A DNA stretch of 64,000 nucleotides from Molossus alvarezi (Eukaryota; Chordata; Mammalia; Chiroptera; Molossidae). Positions 35,752 through 46,250 of this stretch are shown here, piece after piece. The stretch spans positions 130,747,430-130,811,429 of the forward strand of contig CM073908.1 of NCBI GenBank assembly GCA_037176705.1, written 5' to 3'. The position numbers and the translations under genes were made by a program. Position 1 is the stretch's first letter; every line of letters starts with the position of its first letter. The notes beneath the pieces were generated by a model. That model did not search any database. It was not told where the DNA came from and saw nothing but the letters and a program-made list of their open reading frames with translations.

Positions 35752-35950
35752 GCCCGGCCGATGTGGCTCAGTGGTGAGTGTCAGCCCATGCACCAAGAGG
35801 TTGCTGGTTCAATTCCCAATCAGGGCACATGCCAAGGTCGTGGGCCCAATCCCCAGTGGGGGGCATGCAGGAGGCAGTCAAATGATATTCTGTTTCATTG
35901 ATGTTTCTATTTCTCCCTCTCCCTTCCTCTCTCTCTAAAATCAATGAATA
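35752..35950 (+). mobile_element. Older Ves-type SINE, split in its tail by a younger SINE
   Basis: Head 'ccgatgtggctcagtggtgag', 'ggttcaattcccaatcagggcac', ending 'tctctaaaatcaatgaata'. TSDs are aaatagaatgattctt (35736-35751) and aaatacaatggttctt (36241-36256), the second lying beyond the younger SINE. So the younger one landed in this element's A-rich tail. Confidence 0.88.
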
Positions 35951-35956
35951 ATTTTT

Positions 35957-36224
35957 TTTTATTTATTTTTATTTTTTAATCCTCACCCGAGGACATTTTT
36001 CCATTTTTTGTTCAGATAGAGTGGGAGGGAAAGAGAGGAAGAGAGAGAGAGAGAGAGAGAAAAACATCCATGTGAAAGGGACACATAGAGTGGCTGCCTC
36101 CCGCATGACCCAACCAGGGCCGGGGACAAACTGCAACCGAGGTACGTGCCCTCAGCAGGAACCGAACCTGGGTCTCTCTGGACAGCAGGCCAACACTCTA
36201 ACCACTGAGCCAAACCGTCCAGGG
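35957..36224 (-). mobile_element. Ves-type SINE (younger)
   Basis: Near-consensus copy: 'tcctcacccgagga' hairpin, 'gttcagatagagtgggaggg', GA repeats, B-box region and head ending 'ccgtccagggc'. It lies head-to-tail inverted against the older SINE, forming a local inverted repeat. Confidence 0.93.
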
Positions 36225-36658
36225 CTAAAATATTGTTTTTAAATACAATGGTTCTTTAATTTTATTTGCCAAGTTTTTTTAATATAGAAATATAGTTGAT
36301 ATTTACATAAATTTTGTACCTTATTAGGTAGGTAAAATCTGCTCATTAACCCTAATAAAATTTTTTAGATTCTTTAGGATGTTATATGCAGATAATTATG
36401 TCATTTGTTGTTGTTTGTGAATAAAGACAGTTTTGCTTATTATTTGACAAACTTGATACTTTTATTACATTTTCATGCCTTATTGCACTTTCTATGACTT
36501 CCAACACAATGTTGACTAAAAGAGGTAAGAGCAGATATTCTTATCCTTTTTCCGAGTTTAGTAAGCAAGTGTTCAATATGGCATGATTAAGTATGAGTTT
36601 AACTATAAATATTTCATATATGCCTTTTATCAAATTGAGATACTTTAATTTTTTTTTT

Positions 36659-36906
36659 CTTTTATCCTCACCCGAGGACATATTTCCATTTTTTGTTCAG
36701 ATAGAGTGGGAGGGAGAGAGAGGAAGAGAGAGAGAGAGAAACATTGACGTGAAACGGACACATCGAGTGGCTGCCTTCCGCACAACCCAACCAGGGCCCT
36801 GGACAGAATGCAACCAAGGTACGTACATGCCCTTAGTGGGAACCGAACCCGGGTCTCTCTAGACTGCAGGCTGATGCTCTAACCGCTGAGCCAAACCGGC
36901 CAGGGC
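36659..36906 (-). mobile_element. Ves-type SINE (younger)
   Basis: Near-consensus, with the 'tcctcacccgagga' hairpin and head end 'accggccagggc'. TSDs are tactttaatttttttttt (36641-36658) and tactttaaaatttttttt (36907-36924). Confidence 0.94.
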
Positions 36907-36940
36907 TACTTTAAAATTTTTTTTAAAGAATCATGCTATT

Positions 36941-37344
36941 CTTCTCCTAGGATTAAAAGAGTGGCTATTCCTGAGGGTTGCAAAGGGAATTCTATAAAAT
37001 ATTTTAGAGAATCCAACAGAGATGAAAAGCCTAGCTGTAGTATCATAAATGTATAAATCCAAGAGATAGTATATTTCTTAAAACACAGTAGTAAGAAATG
37101 CTGTACTTTACAGTACATATTCTATAAGTAAGTCCATAATGTAGCCACATTTGAACAGATAAGTAAATACACATTTTTTTTCCTGAACGTGATGTTGAGC
37201 AAAAGTAGTTATAGGTATTCTGTATTTGTAACAATGATATATCCTCATAAAGTATGAATTACTTAAAAACAACTTAAATGAAAATATTTCTTCATTAAAA
37301 TAACTTCTGCAAACAAATTTTTAACATAGTTTTTAAAATACTAT
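36941..37344. other. Intergenic, nothing recognised
   Basis: AT-rich; only short chance frames. Confidence 0.5.
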
Positions 37345-37492
37345 ACCACAGAACTTATATGCATGTATGCATGAACAATTGACATGGACAACAAAGCTGG
37401 GGATAGGGCAGGGAGGAGGGGGAGGTGGAATCAGTGGGGGAAAAAGGAGAAACATCTGTAACAAAAATAAATAAATTAAAAAAATAAAATAA
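37345..37492 (+). mobile_element. Severely 5'-truncated young L1 (3' UTR only)
   Basis: Only the last part of the L1 3' UTR is present (accacagaacttatatgc.., ..gaatcagtggg..), followed by an AAATAAA-rich tail. 'aaaatac' occurs on both sides, a short possible TSD. It matches the 3' ends at 2000-2085 and 22140-22260. Confidence 0.9.
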
Positions 37493-38425
37493 AATACAAA
37501 TTATAATTGTAGCTTAGTTAATGAATATTTTATATTTGCTTTCTTCATACGCAGGCCTAGTAAGATGTATGCTGTAATGTAATGTGAATATCTAACAAAT
37601 AGTCACTGATTTAACTAATATTCATTATTGCAATATTGTGAATATTTAAGTAGGTAAATTAACCTTCATGACTAAAATTGTTTCTTTAGCACATTTTTAT
37701 ATATTTTAAAAATAGTAACTTTAGTCAACTTGTTAGCAAAAACACATCTACTACTATGACTCCTTATGTTCCACCTAGACAGAACCTTCTTGAAAGGTGT
37801 ACACTGGTCAATTCATCATTGATTTTCTACATATATCCATAATAAGAAATTTAGAAAGTCACATTAAATAGACAGGGAATCAGGCTAATGCGACAGCTCT
37901 GGGAGAAAGAAAAATTAAATCCCACCTATCAACAAAATCACAGTGCAGCCCTGTATTCAGTCTTTACCCAGAGCTACTGCTATAAGTAGGCAACTAATAG
38001 CAGCCAACAACTGAAGATGGGAGGAATGAAAGAACCCTACTGAGAGAAAAATTACCTCCACTTGTCCAAGCCACACAACTCTTTTGTTCATTTAAACAGA
38101 TGATGCTAACTTCAAGTGGGAACCAAACTCATATAAGAAACATCCTAAAAGCAAAATCAAGTCCCCTTACTCTCATAGAAACAAAATCACATGGGTGGTT
38201 AACAAGATACTTCTAGAAGGTGAAATAACGAGAGAAGAGTAGATTTTAAAGGATGATGTTACAAGTTTATGTAACTCAAAAGAGATAGATAATGATTATT
38301 AGAAATTTGCTCTAAGCGTGCTCAAGCATGACTAGTTTGGCTTGTCCCAATTTTGACTATCCATATACTTCAACTATGCTATAATTAGAATGAAAAAAAA
38401 CCCTCCATATTATGTGACTTTGTTT
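37493..38425. other. Intergenic, nothing recognised
   Basis: No gene, RNA or assignable repeat. Confidence 0.5.
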
Positions 38426-38439
38426 TAAATATATTTCTT
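38426..38439. repeat. Left TSD of the 13-kb L1 nest
   Basis: taaatatatttctt here and taaatatattgctt at 51450-51463, one difference in 14. They bracket the outer lineage-A L1. Confidence 0.8.
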
Positions 38440-40257
38440 CTTTTTAATTTTTTATTAATTTGTTTTTGCTACAGATGTTTCTCATTTTTCCCCCATTGAC
38501 ACCCTCTCCCCATTCTCCCTGCCCCATCCCCAGCTTTGTAGTCTATGTTCATTGGTCATGCATACATGCATGTTAAGTTCTGTGCTTTATCTTTTCCTCC
38601 CCCAAACCCCCTTCTCTGAGGCTTGTCAGTCTATACCCCACCTCTATGTCTCTGGGTTAATTTTGTTCATCAGTTTGTTTAGTTTATTATATTCCACAAA
38701 TAAGTGAGATCATGTGATATTTGTCTTTCTCTGCTTGGCTTGTTTTGCTTAGCATAATACTCTCCAGGTCCTTCCCTACTGTCTCAAAGAATAAGAGATC
38801 TTTTTTTCTTACAGCTGCATTGTATTCCATTGTGTACGTGTACCACAGCTTTTTTTATCCAGATCTTAGCTATTGTAAATAGTGCTACTATGAACAGAGG
38901 GGTATGTATATTCTTTCTGATTGGTGTTTCAGGTTTCTTAGAGTATATTCCTAGAAGTGGGATCACTGGGTCAAATGGCAGTTCAATTTTTAATTTTTGA
39001 GGTAATACCATAGTATTTTCCACAGTGGCTGCACCATTCTGCATTCCCACCAGCAGTGTACTAGAGTCCCCTTTTCTCCACATCCTCGTCAACACTAGTT
39101 TGATAATTTGTTGATGGCAGCCATTCTGGCAGGTGTGAAGTGATACCTCATAGTTGTTTTAATTTGCATCTCTCTGATGATTAGTGAAGTTGAGCATTTC
39201 TTCATATGTCTCTTGGCGATTTGTATGTCCTTTTTGGAGAGGTGTCTATTTAGTTCCTCTGCCCATTTTTTAATTGGGTTCTTTGTCTTCCTTTTGTTGA
39301 GTTGTATGAGCACTCTCTATATATTTTGGAAATTAACCCCTCATCTGATGCATCATTGGCGATTATGGTCTCCCATATAGTGGGATCCCTTTCTGTTTTG
39401 ATGGTTGTTTCTTTTGCTGTGCAGAAGCTTTTTAGTTTGTTGTAGTCCCATGTGTTCATTTTTTCTTTTGTTTCTCTTGCCTTAGGTGTTGTATCAGTGA
39501 AAATTTTGCTGCATATGATGTCTGAGATTTTGTTGCCTGAGATTTTCTTCTAGAATTTTTGTGGATTCACAAATTACATTTAAGTCTTTTATCCATTTTG
39601 AGTTTATTGTCATGTATGGTGAAAGTTGGTGTTCTAGTTTCATTTTTTTTCAAGTAGCTGTCCAATTTTCCCAACCATTTACTGAAGAGACTGTCTTGAC
39701 TCCATTGTATGCTCTTGTCTTTTTTTGTCAAATATTAATTGAGCATATTGTCTTGGGTCAGTTTCTTGGTTCTCTATTCTGTTCCATTGATCTATCTGCC
39801 TGGTTTTGGTTGTTTTGATTACAGTGGCTTTGTAGTATAACCTGAGATCTGATAATGTGACCCCTCCTACTTTGTTCTTCTTTTTCAACATTGCTGTGGC
39901 TATTCGGGGTCTTTTTTGGTTCCATATAAACTTTTGGAGTGCTTGTTCCAGTTCTGTGAAGTATGTCATTGGTATTTTGATGGGGATTGCATTGAATCTA
40001 TAGATTGCTTTGGGTAGTATGGGCACTTTAATGATGTTAATTCTTCCAATCCATGAACAAGGTATATGCTTTCAGTTTTTTATATCTTCCTCTATTTCTT
40101 TTTTCAATGACCTGTAGTTTTCTGTGAAGAGGTCCTTCACTTCTTTGGTTAAGTTTATTCCTAGATATCTTAATTTTTTTGCTGTGATGGTAAAAGGGAT
40201 TGTTTCTTTAGTTTCTCTTTCTGTGAGTTCATCATTGGTGTATAAGAATGGTATTGA

Positions 40258-40366
40258 GCCCTGGCCTGTTTGGCTCAGCGGTTGGTGCACTAGCCTGTGG
40301 ACCAGAGAGTTCCAGGTTCAGTTCCCGCTAGGGGCATGTACCAAAAAAAAAAAAAAAAAAAAAAAA
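40258..40366 (+). mobile_element. tRNA-head-only SINE with A tail
   Basis: 85 bases of Ves head (gccctggcctgtttggctca.., A box tggctcagcggttggtgc, B box aggttcagttcc, 3' acceptor-like gctaggggc, then atgtacc) pass straight into about 24 A. The GAGA/CT body and terminal hairpin of normal Ves copies are absent. TSDs are aagaatggtattga (40244-40257) and aagaatgccattga (40367-40380). It has the same 3' boundary as the element at 57829-57921. Pol III boxes are present; activity is unknown. Confidence 0.88.
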
Positions 40367-40371
40367 AAGAA

Positions 40372-40386
40372 TGCCATTGATTTCTT
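40372..40386. repeat. Left TSD of lineage-B L1
   Basis: tgccattgatttctt, identical to 46236-46250 (15 of 15). It lies in the ORF2 of the outer L1. Confidence 0.95.
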
Positions 40387-40667
40387 TTTCTTTTTTTTTT
40401 TTTTTTTTTATTTTTTATTTTTTTTTTATTTTTTATTTTTGTTACAGATATTTTACCTTTTTACCCCATTGGCACCCCCACCCTACCCCCCCTCCACCCT
40501 TTCCCCGGCATAGTTGTCCATGTCCATTGGTCATGCATACATGCATATAAGTTCTGTGGTTTATCTCTTCCCACCCCCCACCCCCCATCCCCTCTTCTGA
40601 GGGATGTCAGTCTGTGCCCTACTTCCATGTGTCTGGGTCTACTGTATTCCTCAGGCTGTTATGTTCA

Positions 40668-43600
40668 TTATATTCCGTATATAAGTGAGATCATGTGGTA
40701 TTTGTCTTTTTCTGCTTGGCTTCTTTCACTTAGGATAATACTTTCCAGGTCCCTCCATGTCGTCTCAAAGGATAAGAGATCTTTCTTTCTTACCGCTGCA
40801 TAGTACTCCATTGTGTATATGTACCACAGCTTTTTTATCCATTCGTCTACTGGTGGACACTTGGGCTGTTTCCAGATCTTAGCTATTGTAAATAGTGCTG
40901 CTATGAACATGGGGGTACATATATTCTTCCTGATTGGTGTTTCAGGCTTCTTAGGGTATATTCCCAGCAGTGGGATCACTGGGTCAAATGGAAGTTCAAT
41001 TTTTAATTTCTTGAGGTAGCACCATATTGTTTTCCATAGCGGCTGCACCAGTCTGCATTCCCACCAGCAGTGTATTAGAGTCCCCTTTTCTCCACACCCT
41101 CGCCAACACTTGTTGTTTGATGATTTGTTGATGGCGGCCATTCTGACAGGTGTGAGGTGATACCTCATTGTTGTTTTAATTTGCATCTCTCTGATGATTA
41201 GTGATGTTGAGCATTTCTTCATATGTCTTTTGGCCATTTGTATGTCCTGTTTGGAGAGGTGTCTATTCAGCTCCTCTGCCCATTTTTTAATTGGGTTCTT
41301 TGTCTTCCTTTTGTGGAGTTGTATGAGCACTCTATATATACTGGAAATTAACCCCTTATCTGATACATCATTGGCAATGATGTTCTCCCATATAGTGGGT
41401 TGCCTTTCCATTTTGATGATTGTTTCTTTTGCTGTGCAGAAGCTTTTTAGTTTGATGTAGTCCCATGTGTTCATTTTCTCCTTTATTTCTGTTGCCTTAG
41501 GTGATGTATCAGTGAAAATTCTGCTCTGTATGATGTCCGAAATTTTGTTGCCTACATTTTCTTCTAGAATTTTTATGGATTCACGGGTCACATTTAAGTC
41601 TTTTATCCATTTTGAGTTTATTTTTGTGTATGGTGTAAGTTGATGGTCTAGTTTCATTTTTTTGCATGTAGCTGTCCAATTTTCCCAACACCATTTATTA
41701 AAGAGGCTGTCTTTACTCCACTGTATGCTCTTGCCACCTTTGTCAAATATTAATTGAGCGTATTGCCTTGGGTCCATTTCTGGGTTTTCAGTTCTGTTCC
41801 ACTGGTCTATATGCCTGTTCTTGTGCCAGTACCAGGCTGTTTTGGTTACAGTCGCTTTGTAGTATAACCTGAAATCTGGTATTGTGATCCCACCTACTTT
41901 GTTCTTCTTTTTCAAGATTGCTGTGGCTATTCGGGGTCTTTTTTGGTTCCATATGAACTTTTGAAGTATTTGTTCTAGTTCTATGAAATATGTCGTTGGT
42001 ACTTTGATGGGGATTGCATTGAATCTATAGATTGCTTTGGGTAGTATGGACATTTTAATTATGTTAATTCTTCCAATCCATGAACAGGGTATGTGCTTCC
42101 ACTTTTTTATATCTTCCTCTATTTCTTTTTTCAATGACCTGTAGTTTTCTGCAAATAGGTCCTTTACTTCTTTGGTTAAGTTTATTCCTAGGTATCGTAA
42201 TTTTTTTGGAGCGATGGTAAATGGGATTGTTTTTTCAGTTTCTCTTTCTGTGAGTTCATCATTGATGTAAAAGAATGCCGTCGATTTCTTGACGTTAATT
42301 TTGTATCCTGCTACTTTGCCAAATTCATTTATTAAGTCTAATATATTTTTGATGGAGTCTTTAGGGTTTTCTATGTACAATATCATGTCATCTGCAAATA
42401 ATGACAGTTTCACTTCCTCCTTTCCAATTTGGATCCCTTTTATTTTTTTTTCATGTCTGATTGCTGTGGCTAAGACTTCCAGTACAATGTTAGATAAGAG
42501 TGGCGAAAGTGGACATCCCTGTCTTGTTCCTGTTCTTAATGGAAATGTTTTTAGTTTCTGTCCATTGAGTATGATGTTGGCTGTAGGTCTTTCATATATG
42601 GCCTTTATTATGTCGAGATATGATCCCTCTATTCCCACATTGCTGAGCGTTTTTATCAGAAATAGATGCTGGATTTTGTCGAATGCTTTTTCAGCATCTA
42701 TTGATATGATCATGTGGTTTTTATTCTTCATTTTGTTTATGTGGTGTATCACATTTATTGATTTGCGAATATTGTACCAGCCTTGCATCCCTGGAATGAA
42801 TCCCACTTGGACATGGTGAATAATTTTTTTGATGTATTTCTGGATCCGATTTGCTAATATTTTGTTCAGGATTTTGGCGTCTATGTTCATCAGGGATATT
42901 GGCCTGTAGTTTTCTTTCTTCGTAGTGTCTTTTTCTGGTTTTGGAATTAGAATTATGCTGGCCTCATAGAACGTGTTTGGAAGTCTTCCTTCTTCTTGAA
43001 TTTTTTGAAATAGTTTGAGGAGAATGGGTGTTAGTTCTTTTTGGAATGTTCGGTAAAACTCCCCCGTGAAACCATCTGGGCCTGGGCTTTTGTTTGCTGG
43101 AAGAGTCTTGATTACCTCTTCAATTTCCTTAGTTGTTATTGGTCTGTTCAAGTTTTCTATCTCTTCCGGGAATAGTTTTGGGAGACTGTGTGTTTCTAGA
43201 AATTTGTCCATTTCGCTTAGATTGTCGAATTTGTTGCCATATAGTTGTTCGTAGTAGTTGTTAACGATCTTTTGTATTTCCGTGGTGTTGGTTGTTACTT
43301 CTCCTCTTTCATTTCTAATTTTGTGTATTTGGGTTCTCTCTGTTTCTTGGTGAGTCTAGCTAAGGGTCCATCAATCTTGTTTATCTTTTCGAAAAACCAG
43401 CTCTTTGTTTCATTGATACTTTGAATTGTTTTTTTGGTCTCTATGTCATTTATTTCTGCTCTGATCTTTACTATTTCCTTCCTTCTACTTGCTCTGGGGT
43501 TTTCTTTTTGTTTGCTTTCTAATTCTTTAAGTTGTGAGGTTAGACAGTCAATTAGAAATTTTTCTTGTTTTTTGAGGTAGGCCTGTAGTGCTATGAACTT

Positions 43601-44488
43601 CCCTCTCAGAACTGCTTTCGCTGCATCCCATAGATTTTGTGTTGTTGTGTGTTCATTTTCATTGGTTTCCAGGAAGTTTTTAATTTCTTCCTTGATCTCC
43701 TCGGTGACCCATTCATTGTTTAATAACATGCTATTTAGCCTCCATGTGTTGAAATGTCTTTGCATGTTCTTGTTGCAATTGATTTCTAGTTTCATGCCAC
43801 TGTGATCTGAGAAGATGCTTGATATGATTTCAATCTTCTTGAACTTGCAGAGATTTAGTTTGTGTCCTATCATGTGGTCTATCTTTGAGAATGTCCCATG
43901 TGCACTTGAGAAGAATGTGTATTCTGTAGTTTTGGGGTGTAATTCTCTGTAGATATCTATTAAATCCATTTGGTCTAGTGCTTCATTTAGAGTCTCTGTT
44001 TCCTTGCTAATTTTTTGCCTAGAGGATCTATCTAGTGCTGTCAACGGGGTGTTGAAGTCCCCTGCTATGATTGTATTGTTGTCGATTTCTCCTTGGAAGT
44101 CCTCCAGAAGATTTTTAATATATTTTGGTGCTCCTATATTGGGTGCATATATGTTTATCAAGGTTATATCTTCCTGTTGGATAGCTCCTTTCAATATTAT
44201 GTAGTGGCCGTCTTTGTCTCTAGTTATGGTCTTCATTTTGAAATCTATTTTATCAGATATGAGAATTGCTACCCCAGTTTTTTTTTGCTTTCCATTTGCT
44301 TGGAAAATTTTTTTCCATCCCTTCACTTTCAACCTATGTGAGTCTTTTGTTGAGAGGTGGGTCTCTTGTAAACAACATATAGATGAGTCATGCTTTCTTA
44401 TCCAATCAGCTACTCTGTGTCTCTTTATGGGAGCATTCAATCCATTTACGTTTAAGGTGATTATTGATATGTACTTATTTATTGCCAT
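40668..44488 (-). pseudogene. L1 ORF2 with a single 4-base frameshift
   Basis: ORF2p supplies endonuclease and reverse transcriptase. Frame 1 (44488-43295, 397 codons) holds the endonuclease: [10 protein letters not shown] near residue 15, QETHL near 42, GDFNTPL near 145, SDHSGMKLE near 230. Frame 2 runs from about 43340 to 40668 and holds the RT ([12 protein letters not shown]; catalytic FADD near overall residue 715) and the C-terminal [18 protein letters not shown] motif. Next to 'aaacagagagaaccc' (minus strand, about 43334-43350) the lineage-B copy at 18846 has four extra bases, so a 4-base deletion caused the shift; the frame arithmetic agrees. Combined length is about 1,270 codons, normal for L1. 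I see no other break. Confidence 0.92.
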
Positions 44489-44576
44489 TTTTGTTTAGTG
44501 TGGTTCTATTTTTCTTCCCACTTCTCCTGCTAATTACAGCAGTCCTTTTAACATTTCTTGCAGTGCTGGTTTGGTG

Positions 44577-45428
44577 CTAATGTATTCCCTTAGCTTTTTT
44601 TTTGTCTGGGAAGCTCTTTATTTGATCTTCTATTTTGAATGATAGCCTTGCTGGGTAGAGTAGTCTTGGATTCAGATTCTTGTTTTTCATGACTTTGATT
44701 ACTTCATGCCATTCTCTTCTGGCCTGTAGTGTTTCTTGTGAGAAGTCAGCTGAGAGCCTTATGGGGTTCCCTTTGTAGGTAACCTGTTGCTTATCTCTTG
44801 CTGCTTTTAGGATTCTCTCTTTGTCTTTAATTTGTGGCATTTTAATTACTATGTGTCTTGGTGTGGGCCTGTTTGGGTTCTTCTTACTTGGGACTCTCTG
44901 TGCTTCTTGAACTTGAATGCCTTCTTCCTTCACCAAATTAGGGAAGTTTTCTCTCACTATTTTTTTGAATATATTCTCTATCCCTTGCTCCTTTTCTTCT
45001 TCTTCGGGGACTCCTATGATGCGAATATTATTACGTTTCCAGTTGTCCCATAGTTCTCTTAAGCTGTCTTCCTGTTTTTTAATAGTTTTTCCCTTTTGTT
45101 TTTCTGATTGGTTGATTTTTTCTACCCTGTCTTCTAATTCACTGATCCGGTCCTCAGCTTCCCCTACTCTGCTTTTTAAACCTTCCAATGTGTTTTTCAT
45201 TTCGGATATGTCATTTTTTATCTCTTCTTGTTGGTTTTTAATTTCCATTTGGCTTATTTTCAGTGTCTCTATGTCCTTACTCATGCTGTTCAGATTCCTC
45301 AAGATCATGGCTCTGAATTCTAGCTCTGTTAACATGCCTAATTGCTCCACATTGATCTCATCTTCGGTGGAGGTGTCTTGCTCTTTCATTTGGCTTCTGT
45401 TTCTGTGTTTCACCATTTTGGCTATCAC
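44577..45428 (-). CDS. L1 ORF1 protein, intact (lineage B)
   Basis: A 283-residue ORF1p, the trimeric nucleic-acid chaperone that coats L1 RNA in the cytoplasmic RNP. Residues 1-35 are polar and basic (MIAKMVKHRNRSQMKEQDTS..). Residues 36-130 form a coiled coil with regular heptads (..EIKNDISEMKNTLEGLKSR..). The RRM follows, with RNP2-like NNIRIIGVPE near 133-142 and RNP1-like RHIVIKM near 191-197. The C-terminal domain begins near 216 (LSADFSQETLQARREW). It ends in TAG, 88 bases before ORF2. Slightly short against the usual 300-340 residues, with no internal stop. Expression is unknown; the promoter would be the adjoining 5' UTR. An in-frame second methionine (M5) could also start it. Confidence 0.9.
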   Translation of the reverse strand: MIAKMVKHRNRSQMKEQDTSTEDEINVEQLGMLTELEFRAMILRNLNSMSKDIETLKISQMEIKNQQEEIKNDISEMKNTLEGLKSRVGEAEDRISELEDRVEKINQSEKQKGKTIKKQEDSLRELWDNWKRNNIRIIGVPEEEEKEQGIENIFKKIVRENFPNLVKEEGIQVQEAQRVPSKKNPNRPTPRHIVIKMPQIKDKERILKAARDKQQVTYKGNPIRLSADFSQETLQARREWHEVIKVMKNKNLNPRLLYPARLSFKIEDQIKSFPDKKKAKGIH

Positions 45429-46235
45429 TGTGGGCTTTGGAGCCTGTCAAGTTCTCCCTTTGGGTGTTGGTGTTCTGCTATTTGTGGCTCCCTCTCCTGT
45501 GTTTAGATGAGTGAGGGAAGACCCACGTTGAACACCTCCGTCAAGTCTTACTTTCCTGGTTAAAGTTGCCAGTCCAGGAAAGGTACTGTTATCCTCTAGC
45601 TTTTTGCCTGGAGGCTAGCAGTCTAGGTTAATTGATGAGTTTTGGGTTGTCAGTTGATTGAAAAACTCCCTCTGGTGCTCAGCCAAGGGGCTTTCACGAG
45701 GGTGGGGCAGATGCTGGTTGTTAGTGAGCCTCAATTAGCACTTCAATGGCCCACAGGGTGGGGTTGGATCTCCGAGGGAGGGGCTGCTGCCTCTCCTCAG
45801 AGCCCTGGGAAGGAGCAATGTGGCCACAGTCCTGTGTGGCTGTACTCAGCCAAAGCTCTGAGCGACCTCCAAACCCGAGTGTCCCGACACAGTTCCAGTC
45901 CAGTCTGCCCTCCCTCCGCCGGAGCCCAAGGTGAGTGGCTGTGGCTGTTTCAGCCTCTGTCCCGGCTGCGCTGTGGAGCCGCCTGGGAGTGTGACCCGCG
46001 GGCGCCGCTCCCAGCTGAGGCCGCTGCCGAGCTGCCGACCGTGGGCTCCCAGCCCCCGTCTCGCGCCTTCGCAAGCCTACCGGGATGGAGTCAGTGTCCC
46101 TCGTTGTATGGTCCTCGCAAGCTGCTTTTCTGTTGCTTTTTCCCGTCGATTTGTCTGTGTTATAGTTGTAATTCCAGTTTGGTTCTGGGAGACAGTCTGT
46201 GTAGCTCCGCTCACTCCACCGCCATTTTTTTTCTC
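45429..46235 (-). promoter_or_regulatory. L1 lineage-B 5' UTR, CpG-rich
   Basis: About 0.8 kb, GC-rich, with dense CpGs between 45890 and 46100 (cgcgggcgccgctccc, ccgctgccgagctgccgacc, tctcgcgccttcgc). L1 5' UTRs hold the sense promoter, and the CpGs are usual methylation targets. It starts with the 'gtggagtgagcggagctac' type sequence shared with 15690. An antisense frame of 200 codons (45642-46244, +) crosses it. Confidence 0.75.
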
Positions 46236-46250
46236 TGCCATTGATTTCTT
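46236..46250. repeat. Right TSD of lineage-B L1
   Basis: Identical to 40372-40386; it marks the 5' end of the inserted L1. Confidence 0.95.

Larger units (their letters stand above)
34866..36940 (-). mobile_element. Old L1 ORF2 fragment (L1M-type)
   Basis: Antisense ORF2: 'agagttcttaatatattctgg', 'gcagaagattgtacttatg', 'tttgtctatacctgc', the 'tttcatttctctagttatac' area and, beyond two SINEs, RT-domain sequence at 36470-36650 ('gacttccaacacaatgttgac'). Only short frames remain. Three SINEs are inserted. A fragment of 33 bp is tandemly duplicated at 35181-35246. Confidence 0.75.
40387..46235 (-). mobile_element. Full-length L1, lineage B, nearly intact
   Basis: A 5.85-kb L1 with a CpG-rich 5' UTR (46235-45429), an intact ORF1 (45428-44577), an ORF2 with a single frameshift (44488-40668), a 3' UTR with G-rich strand (C-rich on +) and a T-rich tail on +. 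A perfect 15-bp TSD flanks it. It landed inside the lineage-A L1, so it is younger than that element. Retained CpGs and long open frames say it is the youngest full-length L1 in the window. Confidence 0.95.
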
